Shown here piece by piece: positions 1-5,351 of a stretch of DNA of 9,965 nucleotides. The notes under the pieces are model-generated. The model was not told where the DNA came from and searched no databases. It saw only the letters and a list, made by a program, of their open reading frames with translations. The stretch's first letter is position 1. Each line of letters opens with the position of its first letter. Source of the DNA: Faecalibacterium sp. UBA7177 (lineage in GTDB: Bacteria; Bacillota; Clostridia; Oscillospirales; Ruminococcaceae); assembly GCA_002491225.1 (NCBI GenBank), contig DKVN01000181.1, positions 2,480 to 12,444 on the forward strand, in the 5' to 3' direction. A program made the translations under genes and the position numbers.

Positions 1-1371
1 GAGGCGGGGGACACCGAGGAGCTGCTCACCCAGAACATCGCCTACTACCGCAACGAGCAGGGCGGCATCGGGCGGTTCAGCTGGGCGGGGGAGGTCACCT
101 TGGAGGATCTGCCCGACTATCAGGCCCGCCGGGTCGAGGTTTGCGCCCGCTGCGGGCAGCGCCGCCCGGCCGGAGCAGCCCGCTGCCCGGCCTGCGGAGG
201 CAAGCGCTTCGCGTTTGAGACGCTGGACTATGAGGAGCTGCCCGGCGATGTGACCATCTTCGGCGGCGAGCGGCTGCCGGGGCTGGTCTACGGCCCGGAT
301 GTGCCGCTTACCGCGCCGGACGGCACCCCTTTGCGGGACGAGGCCACCGGCGGCCCGGTGCTGGCCCCCGGCCCCGCCCGCCCGCAGCGGGTGCCCTGCT
401 ACCGGCCCAGGGCCTACCCGCTGGTGCTGCGCCGCAATGTCAGCGTCTTTGGGCAGCTGCTCGGCTCGAGCGATGTGGACAAGATCGCCGACCAGCAGGA
501 CGCGATCAACAAGTACGGGGCCAAGATTCAGGAAAAGCTGCTCAAGGGCGGCAGCTATGTCACCCTGCCGCAGGGGGTGGGGGTCGAGACGACCGACCGC
601 GAGCTCAAGATCATCCGGCTCAAGACCCCCGCCGACAAGGCCCTCATCGACGTGCTCAACATCCAGCCGGACACCAGCCGGGACCAGCAGCTTTTGGAGA
701 CCAACTATGTCTGGGCCAAAAGCACCCTCGGCATCACCGACGCCTTCCAGGGCAAGTTCGACAGCACCGCCATCAGCGGGGTGGCCAAGCAGTTCGCGGC
801 CAACCAGGCTGCGGGGCGGCTGGCAAGCAAGCGGGAGATGAAAAACGCCGCCTACGCGCGGCTTTATCAGCGGATGTTCCAGTTCATGCTGGCCTGGGCG
901 GACGAGCCCTGCCCCATCACCTGGCAGACCGAGGACGGCGCGCAGGCCTTCGCCCACTTTGACCGCTACGCCTTTTTGAAGCGGGACGCCGCCGGGGAGC
1001 TGTACTGGAACGACGAGTTTCTCTTTGAGGTGGACCCGGCCTCGAACCTCTCGAGCAACCGCGAGACCCTCTGGAAGCTGGCCGAGGAGAAATACGCCGC
1101 CGGTGCCTTCGGCCCGCCCGCCGAGCCCGAGAGCCAGTACCGCCTCTGGAGCCTGCTCGCGCAGGACGGCTACCCCCACGCCGAGGCGGTGCGGGCCAGC
1201 CTCGCCCAGAGCCTCGCGCCGCAGCCCCAGCCGGGCGCAGAGGCAGAAGGGCGGCCCGGCGGTGCAGCGGCAGCCGCCAGTGCGCCCGCCCGCGCGGCGG
1301 ACGGCGGCGGTGAGTGGAACCCATCTGCCGCCGAACTCGCCGCGGCCCTGCAAGGAGGTGAGGCGCTGTGA
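1..1371 (+). CDS. Probable phage portal protein (SPP1 gp6-like), C-terminal part, with zinc-ribbon insert
   Basis: The frame is open from base 1, so the gene starts upstream of the window; 456 residues are visible. A portal protein forms the dodecameric ring at a phage head vertex through which DNA is packaged. Portal-like features seen here are the stretch at visible residues about 139-190 (RRNVSVFGQLLGSSDVDKIADQQDAINK, shown as RRNVSVFGQ then GSSDVDKIADQQDAINK), which resembles the portal clip/stem region. Residues 224-303 are also portal-like, with a WAKSTLGITDAFQGKFD segment and a helical QMF-type end. Unusually, residues 48-65 hold a CARC-x10-CPAC zinc ribbon inserted into the domain. 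The tail (about 400-456) is Ala/Pro/Gly-rich and looks disordered. The codon use is that of the GC-rich host. No terminase, protease or capsid gene follows, so this may be a prophage remnant or the end of a late module lying to the left. The family call comes from remembered motifs, not a search. Confidence 0.68.
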   Translation, partial: EAGDTEELLTQNIAYYRNEQGGIGRFSWAGEVTLEDLPDYQARRVEVCARCGQRRPAGAARCPACGGKRFAFETLDYEELPGDVTIFGGERLPGLVYGPDVPLTAPDGTPLRDEATGGPVLAPGPARPQRVPCYRPRAYPLVLRRNVSVFGQLLGSSDVDKIADQQDAINKYGAKIQEKLLKGGSYVTLPQGVGVETTDRELKIIRLKTPADKALIDVLNIQPDTSRDQQLLETNYVWAKSTLGITDAFQGKFDSTAISGVAKQFAANQAAGRLASKREMKNAAYARLYQRMFQFMLAWADEPCPITWQTEDGAQAFAHFDRYAFLKRDAAGELYWNDEFLFEVDPASNLSSNRETLWKLAEEKYAAGAFGPPAEPESQYRLWSLLAQDGYPHAEAVRASLAQSLAPQPQPGAEAEGRPGGAAAAASAPARAADGGGEWNPSAAELAAALQGGEAL

Positions 1372-1568
1372 GATGCCCCCTTTGCGGCACCGAGATGCGG
1401 GTGGCCGAGCGGGCCGAAGAAACCGGCAAAACCCAGCCGGATGCCCGCTACACCCTGCTGAAATTTGCCTGCCGCAGCCCCCAATGCAGCGGCTACGGCC
1501 GCATCCAGGCCGAAAAGGCGGTGCCCGCCGCCCCGCCGCCGCCCGACACAACAACGCCCGGCGGCTGA
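1368..1568 (+). CDS. Small four-cysteine zinc-binding protein, Ogr/Delta-like pattern
   Basis: This 66-residue protein starts at GTG (1368), overlapping the stop of the portal-like gene by 4 bases. An AAGGAGG ribosome binding site at 1352-1358 sits 9 bases before that GTG, so the two genes are translationally coupled. The N-terminus reads MRCPLCG; a second pair (C35, C40) follows in FACRSPQCSGYGR. The spacing C-x2-C-x28-C-x4-C resembles the P2 Ogr/Delta late-gene activators (C-x2-C-x22-C-x4-C, beginning with CP-CG), small zinc proteins that contact RNA polymerase. The middle is longer here, and the tail after about residue 50 is low-complexity Ala/Pro. Small zinc-ribbon proteins coupled to portal genes also occur in Firmicutes prophages without known function, so a regulatory role is only one possibility. 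The presence of a real gene is supported by the coupling and the ordered cysteines; the function is unassigned. Confidence 0.6.
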   Translation: MRCPLCGTEMRVAERAEETGKTQPDARYTLLKFACRSPQCSGYGRIQAEKAVPAAPPPPDTTTPGG

Positions 1569-1592
1569 CCTCGCCCCCGCCCATCACAAAAA

Positions 1593-1639
1593 ACCGTGCG
1601 CACCCCTCGGGCCATCCCAAGGGGTGCGCACGGTCTTTT
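1593..1639 (+). terminator. Rho-independent terminator after the phage-like genes
   Basis: A 15-bp perfect stem pairs 1593-1607 (ACCGTGCGCACCCCT) with 1620-1634, closing a 12-base loop in which GGG (1609-1611) can pair with CCC (1616-1618). It is followed by CTTTT. The run of A just upstream (1588-1593) could let it work weakly on the other strand. It lies 25 bases after the stop of the small zinc protein and should end that transcript. Confidence 0.85.
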
Positions 1640-1670
1640 ATACCCATTCTAACCAAAAATGGCAAGAAAA

Positions 1671-1684
1671 ATGATTCGAATCAT
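1671..1684. repeat. Perfect 14-bp palindrome
   Basis: ATGATTCGAATCAT reads the same on both strands. It is AT-rich in GC-rich surroundings, one base short of a second, larger dyad, and upstream of a serine recombinase gene. It could be an operator or half of a recombination site; nothing in the sequence decides this. Confidence 0.6.
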
Positions 1685-1685
1685 C

Positions 1686-1727
1686 TCACCGCAAAGTTGC
1701 GGCGTTTGCGTCGCAACTTTGCGGTGA
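1686..1727. repeat. 16-bp perfect inverted repeat (stem-loop)
   Basis: TCACCGCAAAGTTGCG (1686-1701) is the exact reverse complement of 1712-1727. The 10-base spacer can extend the stem by three more pairs (one G-U) to leave a TTTG loop. No T-run follows, so it is not a standard terminator. Placed next to the 14-bp palindrome and about 120 bases before the recombinase start, it may be a recombinase or repressor site, or the core of a small mobile repeat. Confidence 0.65.
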
Positions 1728-1772
1728 ACCCGGAGAGACGCGCCTTCGGCGGGCGGGGCCGGGTGGCTGCCA

Positions 1773-1781
1773 TGCTACAAT
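1773..1781 (+). promoter_or_regulatory. Extended -10 promoter of the recombinase gene
   Basis: TGCTACAAT fits the extended -10 form (TGn plus TACAAT at 1776-1781). No recognisable -35 box lies 17 bases upstream, where the sequence is G-rich. Transcription would begin near 1788, before the chosen start at 1849. It would leave no leader for the in-frame ATG at 1786, which supports the 1849 start. Confidence 0.4.
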
Positions 1782-1786
1782 AAAAA

Positions 1787-1814
1787 TGCCCCGACCCCAC
1801 CGGGCAGCGGGGCA
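1787..1814. terminator. GC hairpin in the recombinase leader, terminator-like on the minus strand
   Basis: TGCCCCG (1787-1793) pairs with CGGGGCA (1808-1814), with further C/G pairing possible inside. Read on the minus strand the stem is followed by ATTTTTA, a terminator-like tail. On the plus strand only AATTT follows. No minus-strand gene is visible for it to serve, so it may instead be a leader structure or a relic. Confidence 0.3.
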
Positions 1815-1848
1815 ATTTGACGGACAGATCAGAACAGGAAGGGATGCG

Positions 1849-2304
1849 ATGAGCGGAAAAACATATGGCTATATCCGGGTGTCCACCCGCGAGCAGAACG
1901 AGGATCGGCAGATCATCGCGCTGCGGGAGGCGGATGTCCCGGCGCGGAACACCTATATCGACAAGCAGTCCGGCAAGGATTTCAACCGTCCGCAGTACCG
2001 GCGGCTGCTGCGCAGGCTGAAGCGAAATGACCTGCTCTACATCAAAAGCATCGACCGGCTCGGCCGCAACTACGAGGAAATTTTGCAGCAGTGGCGGCTG
2101 CTGACCAAGGAAAAGGGCGTTGACATCGTGGTGCTGGATATGCCTCTGCTGGATACCCGCCGCGGCAAGGACCTGATGGGCACCTTTTTAAGCGATATCG
2201 TCTTACAGCTGCTCTCGTTCGTGGCCGAAAACGAGCGCACCAACATCCGCCAGCGTCAGGCCGAGGGCATCGCGGCGGCAAGGGCACAGTGCAATCTGGT
2301 TTGA
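1849..2304 (+). CDS. Truncated serine recombinase (resolvase/invertase), catalytic domain only
   Basis: This is a 151-residue small serine recombinase. The N-terminus YGYIRVSTREQNEDRQ carries the nucleophile Ser12 and Arg10. Residues 69-73 (DRLGR) supply the conserved Asp/Arg active-site motif. A long helix (about 113-146) ends in ENERTNIRQRQAEGIAAA. Family members normally continue into a GxRFGRP hinge and a helix-turn-helix for a total of about 185-200 residues. Here the frame ends CNLV and stops, so the DNA-binding domain is absent. The start at 1849 is chosen for the AGGAAGGG ribosome binding site at 1836-1843; the in-frame ATG at 1786 would put 21 unrelated residues in front of the conserved YGYIRVS. 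Without the C-terminal domain, site-specific recombination is unlikely. The break coincides with a change to AT-richer sequence, so it probably marks an insertion or deletion boundary. Confidence 0.85.
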   Translation: MSGKTYGYIRVSTREQNEDRQIIALREADVPARNTYIDKQSGKDFNRPQYRRLLRRLKRNDLLYIKSIDRLGRNYEEILQQWRLLTKEKGVDIVVLDMPLLDTRRGKDLMGTFLSDIVLQLLSFVAENERTNIRQRQAEGIAAARAQCNLV

Positions 2305-2384
2305 ACTGGATTCCGGAGATACTGATCCAAGACGGCACGCAGAGGGTCGACTCCTTAATCATTGTGGAAGGACTCATCGAAAAC

Positions 2385-3674
2385 ATGGATAAAAGGTCGG
2401 CAAGAAAAAACAAACGGTTTTACATCATGGCAGCGGCGGCGTTGATTGCCGTGATAAGCTTATTTTGGTGCTTTCAAAAGCAGGGAATGTTTGTGGATGA
2501 AATATATTCTTATGGACTTTCCAACAGCTATTATGCGCCATTTATCACCAGAATCTCCGAAGACGGGATCATTGACCAGATATTGACCCATAATGACTTG
2601 CTGGACTATGTTGTTGCAGACGAATCTGATAAATTCAGTTATGGCTCTGTTTATTATAATCAGACACAGGATGTGCACCCGCCGCTGTTTTACTTTATGC
2701 TGCACACCGTGTGTTCACTTTTTCCGGGAAGCTTTTCTAAATGGACAGGGCTTGGACTGAATCTTCTGCTTTTTGCCGCAGCGCTTATCAGCTTATATCA
2801 ACTTGCCAATATCATGTACAACGGAAAATGGCAGACAGCGCTGTTGGTTTGTGTCCTTTATGCCATTAGTGTAAGCGGAATATCCACCATGCTGATGATC
2901 CGTATGTATATGCTGATGACCCTGCTGGCGGTGTTTCTTTCGTACCTCATTGTGAGGCAGATGCAAAGGCCCTTCCGACTTTTTTGTCTGTTTACCGCAT
3001 TGATCATTTTTATGGGAATGATGACCCGGTATCTCTTTGCGGTTTATGCGTTCTTTGTCTGTTTGGCGTATGATATCGTTCTCGCGTACAAAAGACAGTG
3101 GAAGCAGGCGTTTTCGTTTTCGGTTTCAAGCCTTGGCGGTGTTGGGGCAATGCTGGTCGTATTCCCATACTGGAATACGCAGCTTTATTCGCAGGAAACG
3201 GTGAGCCTGGATACAGCTGCTAAGAACGTCGCCAATCTCTCCCATTATCTATACCGGGCGGTTAAGATGGCAATTCCCGCTGCAAAGCAGACGACATCTG
3301 TGACCGTACTTTTTGCAATCGGGTTGGCGGGAATTGTCGTGATGCTGAAAAAGGGAGAGCTTGAGCGGCTGAAGAAAACATTTTCATCAGAAATTATGGT
3401 CATCGGGATCCCTGCAATCATCGCCTTTTTTGTGATTGCGGTCATTGCACCCGATCTGGACGCTCGATATGAGTATTACATCATTCCAATGATATCCGTC
3501 CTTGCGAGGTGGCTTTGGGTCGAGACGGAAAACCTTTTTGGCAATCGAAACACCACAATAGCGGCAGGACTGATCGCTTTTGAACTTTTGCTTATAAGGA
3601 GATCCAACGAATTCATTGGTCGTGTTCATTGCTGCACATCCAGAGGAACAAGAAGACAACAGACTGCTGAATGA
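2385..3674 (+). CDS. GT-C family membrane glycosyltransferase (ArnT/PMT_2-like), frame-disrupted at the C-terminus
   Basis: This polytopic membrane protein of 429 residues has about eleven hydrophobic segments. It is probably a polyprenyl-phosphosugar-dependent transferase that modifies an outer glycan or protein. TM1 is at about residues 12-30. The following outside loop has Asp38-Glu39 in VDEIYSYG, the position of the catalytic acidic residue in GT-C enzymes, and later DVHPPLFY (96-103), a hallmark of this group. The start at ATG 2385 has GGAAGGA at 2366-2372. An in-frame GTG at 2289 lies inside the recombinase gene and would add 32 residues of unlike character. After the last membrane helix the frame ends in an Arg/Ser-rich tail that does not look native; the natural soluble tail lies one frame over (3601-3780). 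Codon use is visibly more AT-rich than in the flanking genes, pointing to transfer. The acceptor and sugar are unknown. Confidence 0.72.
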   Translation: MDKRSARKNKRFYIMAAAALIAVISLFWCFQKQGMFVDEIYSYGLSNSYYAPFITRISEDGIIDQILTHNDLLDYVVADESDKFSYGSVYYNQTQDVHPPLFYFMLHTVCSLFPGSFSKWTGLGLNLLLFAAALISLYQLANIMYNGKWQTALLVCVLYAISVSGISTMLMIRMYMLMTLLAVFLSYLIVRQMQRPFRLFCLFTALIIFMGMMTRYLFAVYAFFVCLAYDIVLAYKRQWKQAFSFSVSSLGGVGAMLVVFPYWNTQLYSQETVSLDTAAKNVANLSHYLYRAVKMAIPAAKQTTSVTVLFAIGLAGIVVMLKKGELERLKKTFSSEIMVIGIPAIIAFFVIAVIAPDLDARYEYYIIPMISVLARWLWVETENLFGNRNTTIAAGLIAFELLLIRRSNEFIGRVHCCTSRGTRRQQTAE

Positions 3675-3780
3675 ATTGGCCGCACAATACCACTATACGG
3701 ATACTGACTGTATTGCCGAAGAGGGAAGGTTTTACATCTATATCCTGGGGCGGGATGATCCGTATGATGAGACACACTGA
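3601..3780 (+). pseudogene. Out-of-frame C-terminal segment of the GT-C glycosyltransferase
   Basis: In the +1 frame relative to the preceding gene, 59 codons run from 3601 to a TGA at 3778-3780. They begin DPTNSLVVFIAAHPEEQ, contain ELAAQYHYTDTD and GRFYIYILGRDD, and end PYDETH. This reads as a compact soluble tail of the sort that closes GT-C proteins, whereas the in-frame continuation of the main gene reads like noise. The +1 frame has a TAA at 3595-3597, so the switch must lie after that. A small indel or short deletion is the simplest cause. Confidence 0.6.
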
Positions 3781-3782
3781 GA

Positions 3783-3847
3783 TCCACGGCCCTGCCCACT
3801 CACGCCTCAGCGCTGGCGACGCAGAAGCTCTCGCAGCCGCGCTCGGA
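3783..3847 (-). pseudogene. GC-rich scrap resembling the 3' end of a GT2 gene
   Basis: This stretch is GC-rich host-like DNA between two AT-richer genes. On the minus strand it reads ERGCESFCVASAEA then stop (stop at 3800-3802). The intact GT2 gene at 5331-6185 also ends VASAEA then stop, and 20 of 21 bases match between the two ends. It may be the leftover end of a paralogous glycosyltransferase or a duplicated junction. Only the last six residues match, so the call is tentative. Confidence 0.3.
3800..3820 (+). repeat. Direct repeat, copy 1
   Basis: TCACGCCTCAGCGCT, one mismatched base (G at 3815), then GCGAC. It matches 5331-5351 in 20 of 21 bases and in the same orientation. Together the two copies bracket the DUF4143 ATPase gene and its regulatory DNA, about 1.5 kb. 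Confidence 0.7.
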
Positions 3848-3876
3848 TTGACATCTCAGCGCGGATATGGTATCAT
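3848..3876 (+). promoter_or_regulatory. Strong sigma-A promoter of the ATPase gene
   Basis: A consensus -35 TTGACA (3848-3853), a 17-base spacer and a -10 TATCAT (3871-3876) predict a start near 3882-3884. That places +1 inside the left arm of the hairpin at 3878-3917. It gives the ATPase its own transcription unit, independent of the broken gene upstream. Confidence 0.7.
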
Positions 3877-3877
3877 C

Positions 3878-3917
3878 TATTCCGAAAAAAGGTGCATGCG
3901 CACCTTTTTTCGGAATA
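3878..3917 (+). promoter_or_regulatory. 18-bp perfect hairpin around +1 and the leader of the ATPase gene
   Basis: The left arm 3878-3895 (TATTCCGAAAAAAGGTGC) is the exact reverse complement of 3900-3917, leaving the loop ATGC. The inner part, GGTGC-ATGC-GCACC followed by six T, is terminator-like; the A6 on the other arm gives the same shape on the other strand. It begins just after the -10 box and ends 11 bases before the ATG. It may act as a terminator for the upstream gene, an attenuator, a 5' stabiliser, or a repressor dyad over +1. Confidence 0.7.
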
Positions 3918-3928
3918 GGGGGGCGGAT

Positions 3929-5182
3929 ATGGAAATCAAGCGGGACATCTATTTGGACAAATTGATCCGCAAAAAGAAAAACGGGCTGATCAAGGTGGTA
4001 ACGGGCGTGAGAAGATGCGGCAAGTCTTATCTGCTGTTTCACCTGTTTCACGATCATCTGCTGAAAAACGGCGTGCCGGAAGATCACATCATCGAAGTGG
4101 CCTTGGATGATCGCCGAAACAAACAGTTGCGTGACCCCGATGCGATGCTCCGGTTCATCGAGGAAAGCATCCGGGATCAGAAAGAGTATACGATCATTCT
4201 TGACGAGGTGCAGTACCTGGACGAGTTTGAGGATGTTCTGAACAGCCTGCTTCACATCCACAATGCAGATGTTTATGTGACCGGCAGCAACTCAAAATTT
4301 CTTTCGTCTGATGTGATCACACAGTTCCGCGGCCGGGGCGATGAGATCCATGTTTACCCGTTGAGCTTCTCCGAGTATACATCTGCGTATCCGGGAACAC
4401 TGGATGAGGCGTGGGATGACTATCTTGTCTACGGAGGGCTGCCGCTGATCCTGACTATGGAAGAGGCGGAAGATAGAGCGGAGTATCTGAACTCACTGTT
4501 TCAGAAGGTTTATCTCTCGGATATCGTTGAGCGCCATCATGTGCGAAACAGGGCAGAACTGGATGAGCTGGTCGATATTTTAGCGTCCGCGATCGGCAGC
4601 TATACAAATCAGAATAAGCTGGCACGAACCTTCAAAAGTGTGAAAGGGAAAACGATCAGCGATAAGACGATCCAAAATTATATCGACTACCTGATCGACT
4701 CCTACCTGATCAGCAAAGCGGTACGGTATGATATCAAAGGGAAAAAATATATCGGTTCCGCTTCAAAGTATTATTTTGAGGATGTGGGGCTGAGGAATGC
4801 GCGGCTGGGTTTTCGCCAGGTGGAGCAAACACATCTGATGGAGAATATCATCTATAATGAGCTGCGGATCCGCGGATATCATGTAGATGTCGGAGTGGTG
4901 GAATCCTATGAAACCACCGCCGAAGGAAAACGGGGAAAGAAGCAACTGGAAGTGGATTTCGTCGCAGCAAGAGGAAGTGAGAAATACTATATCCAATCCG
5001 CATTTGCGCTTCCAACAGCGGAGAAGACCGTTCAGGAGCAGCGAAGCCTTCTCCGCATCCCGGATTCTTTCCGAAAAATCATCGTTGTGGGCGACAATAT
5101 CAAGGTCCGACGGGATGAGAATGGGATCATTACGGTTGGGCTGAAAAACTTTCTGCTGGACGAAAACAGCTTGAAGCTGTAA
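3929..5182 (+). CDS. AAA_14/DUF4143 family ATPase
   Basis: This is an intact 417-residue P-loop ATPase of the AAA_14 plus DUF4143 type, widespread and often multicopy in Clostridia and Bacteroidetes. The cellular role is not established; the family is frequently found in accessory DNA. Walker A is GVRRCGKS (26-33) and Walker B is IILDE (89-93). VYVTGSN (115-121) fits a sensor strand, and YPLSFSEY and DYLVYGGLPL are further family hallmarks. A winged-helix-like middle (KTISDKTIQNYIDYL) precedes the DUF4143 domain. Near the C-terminus, LEVDFVA followed by YYIQSAF matches its degenerate PD-(D/E)xK nuclease-like core, with Gln where an active nuclease would have Lys. The start at ATG 3929 follows a G-rich site (AGGGGGG, about 3917-3923). 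Upstream codons in the same frame cross the promoter hairpin and do not belong to the family. The gene is AT-richer than the host and probably acquired. Confidence 0.9.
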   Translation: MEIKRDIYLDKLIRKKKNGLIKVVTGVRRCGKSYLLFHLFHDHLLKNGVPEDHIIEVALDDRRNKQLRDPDAMLRFIEESIRDQKEYTIILDEVQYLDEFEDVLNSLLHIHNADVYVTGSNSKFLSSDVITQFRGRGDEIHVYPLSFSEYTSAYPGTLDEAWDDYLVYGGLPLILTMEEAEDRAEYLNSLFQKVYLSDIVERHHVRNRAELDELVDILASAIGSYTNQNKLARTFKSVKGKTISDKTIQNYIDYLIDSYLISKAVRYDIKGKKYIGSASKYYFEDVGLRNARLGFRQVEQTHLMENIIYNELRIRGYHVDVGVVESYETTAEGKRGKKQLEVDFVAARGSEKYYIQSAFALPTAEKTVQEQRSLLRIPDSFRKIIVVGDNIKVRRDENGIITVGLKNFLLDENSLKL

Positions 5183-5255
5183 GCGCTGCCGCAGGAAAAC
5201 AAATGCGTATCTGTTGCTATCCGTGCGCCGGCCAAAACCGGGAGGTGCGATAAAA

Positions 5256-5305
5256 AACAATGCCGCCGGGGCCCCTATGTAAAAGGGCGACCGGCGGCGT
5301 TTTTT
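5256..5305. terminator. Bidirectional terminator between convergent genes
   Basis: GCCGCCGG (5262-5269) pairs with CCGGCGGC (5291-5298), and GCCC can pair with GGGC further inside. TTTTTT (5300-5305) follows on the plus strand, and an A-rich run (5252-5257) supplies the T-run on the minus strand. It serves the ATPase gene from the left and the GT2 gene from the right. Confidence 0.85.
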
Positions 5306-5330
5306 GAAAGAGGCAGCTTGCCGCCCCCCT

Positions 5331-5351
5331 TCACGCCTCAGCGCTTGCGAC
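5331..5351 (+). repeat. Direct repeat, copy 2 (inside the 3' end of the GT2 gene)
   Basis: TCACGCCTCAGCGCT, one mismatched base (T at 5346), then GCGAC. It begins exactly at the GT2 stop codon and matches 3800-3820 in 20 of 21 bases. An attachment or duplication junction at a gene's 3' end is one reading of this position. Confidence 0.7.

Noticed and set aside
1025..1783. Plus-strand frame of 252 codons overlapping the portal end, the small zinc protein and the terminator
   Set aside because: It runs through the terminator hairpin and the dyads, and its product is Arg/Pro/Ser-rich with no domain.
1786..1848. N-terminal extension of the recombinase to ATG 1786
   Set aside because: It overlaps the predicted transcription start and a hairpin; the extra residues precede the conserved YGYIRVS start and lack a ribosome binding site.
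2289..2384. GTG start of the GT-C gene at 2289
   Set aside because: It lies within the recombinase coding sequence and adds 32 residues unlike the family, with no good ribosome binding site. The ATG at 2385 leads directly into a basic N-terminus and TM1.
3671..3928. N-terminal extension of the ATPase to 3671
   Set aside because: It would translate the GT-C tail in a wrong frame, the promoter and the hairpin. The family starts at MEIKRDIYLDKL, preceded by a good ribosome binding site.
4898..5000. Active PD-(D/E)xK nuclease in the ATPase C-terminus
   Set aside because: The expected Lys of the ExK step is replaced in YYIQSAF, as is usual in DUF4143 proteins, so nuclease activity should not be assumed.
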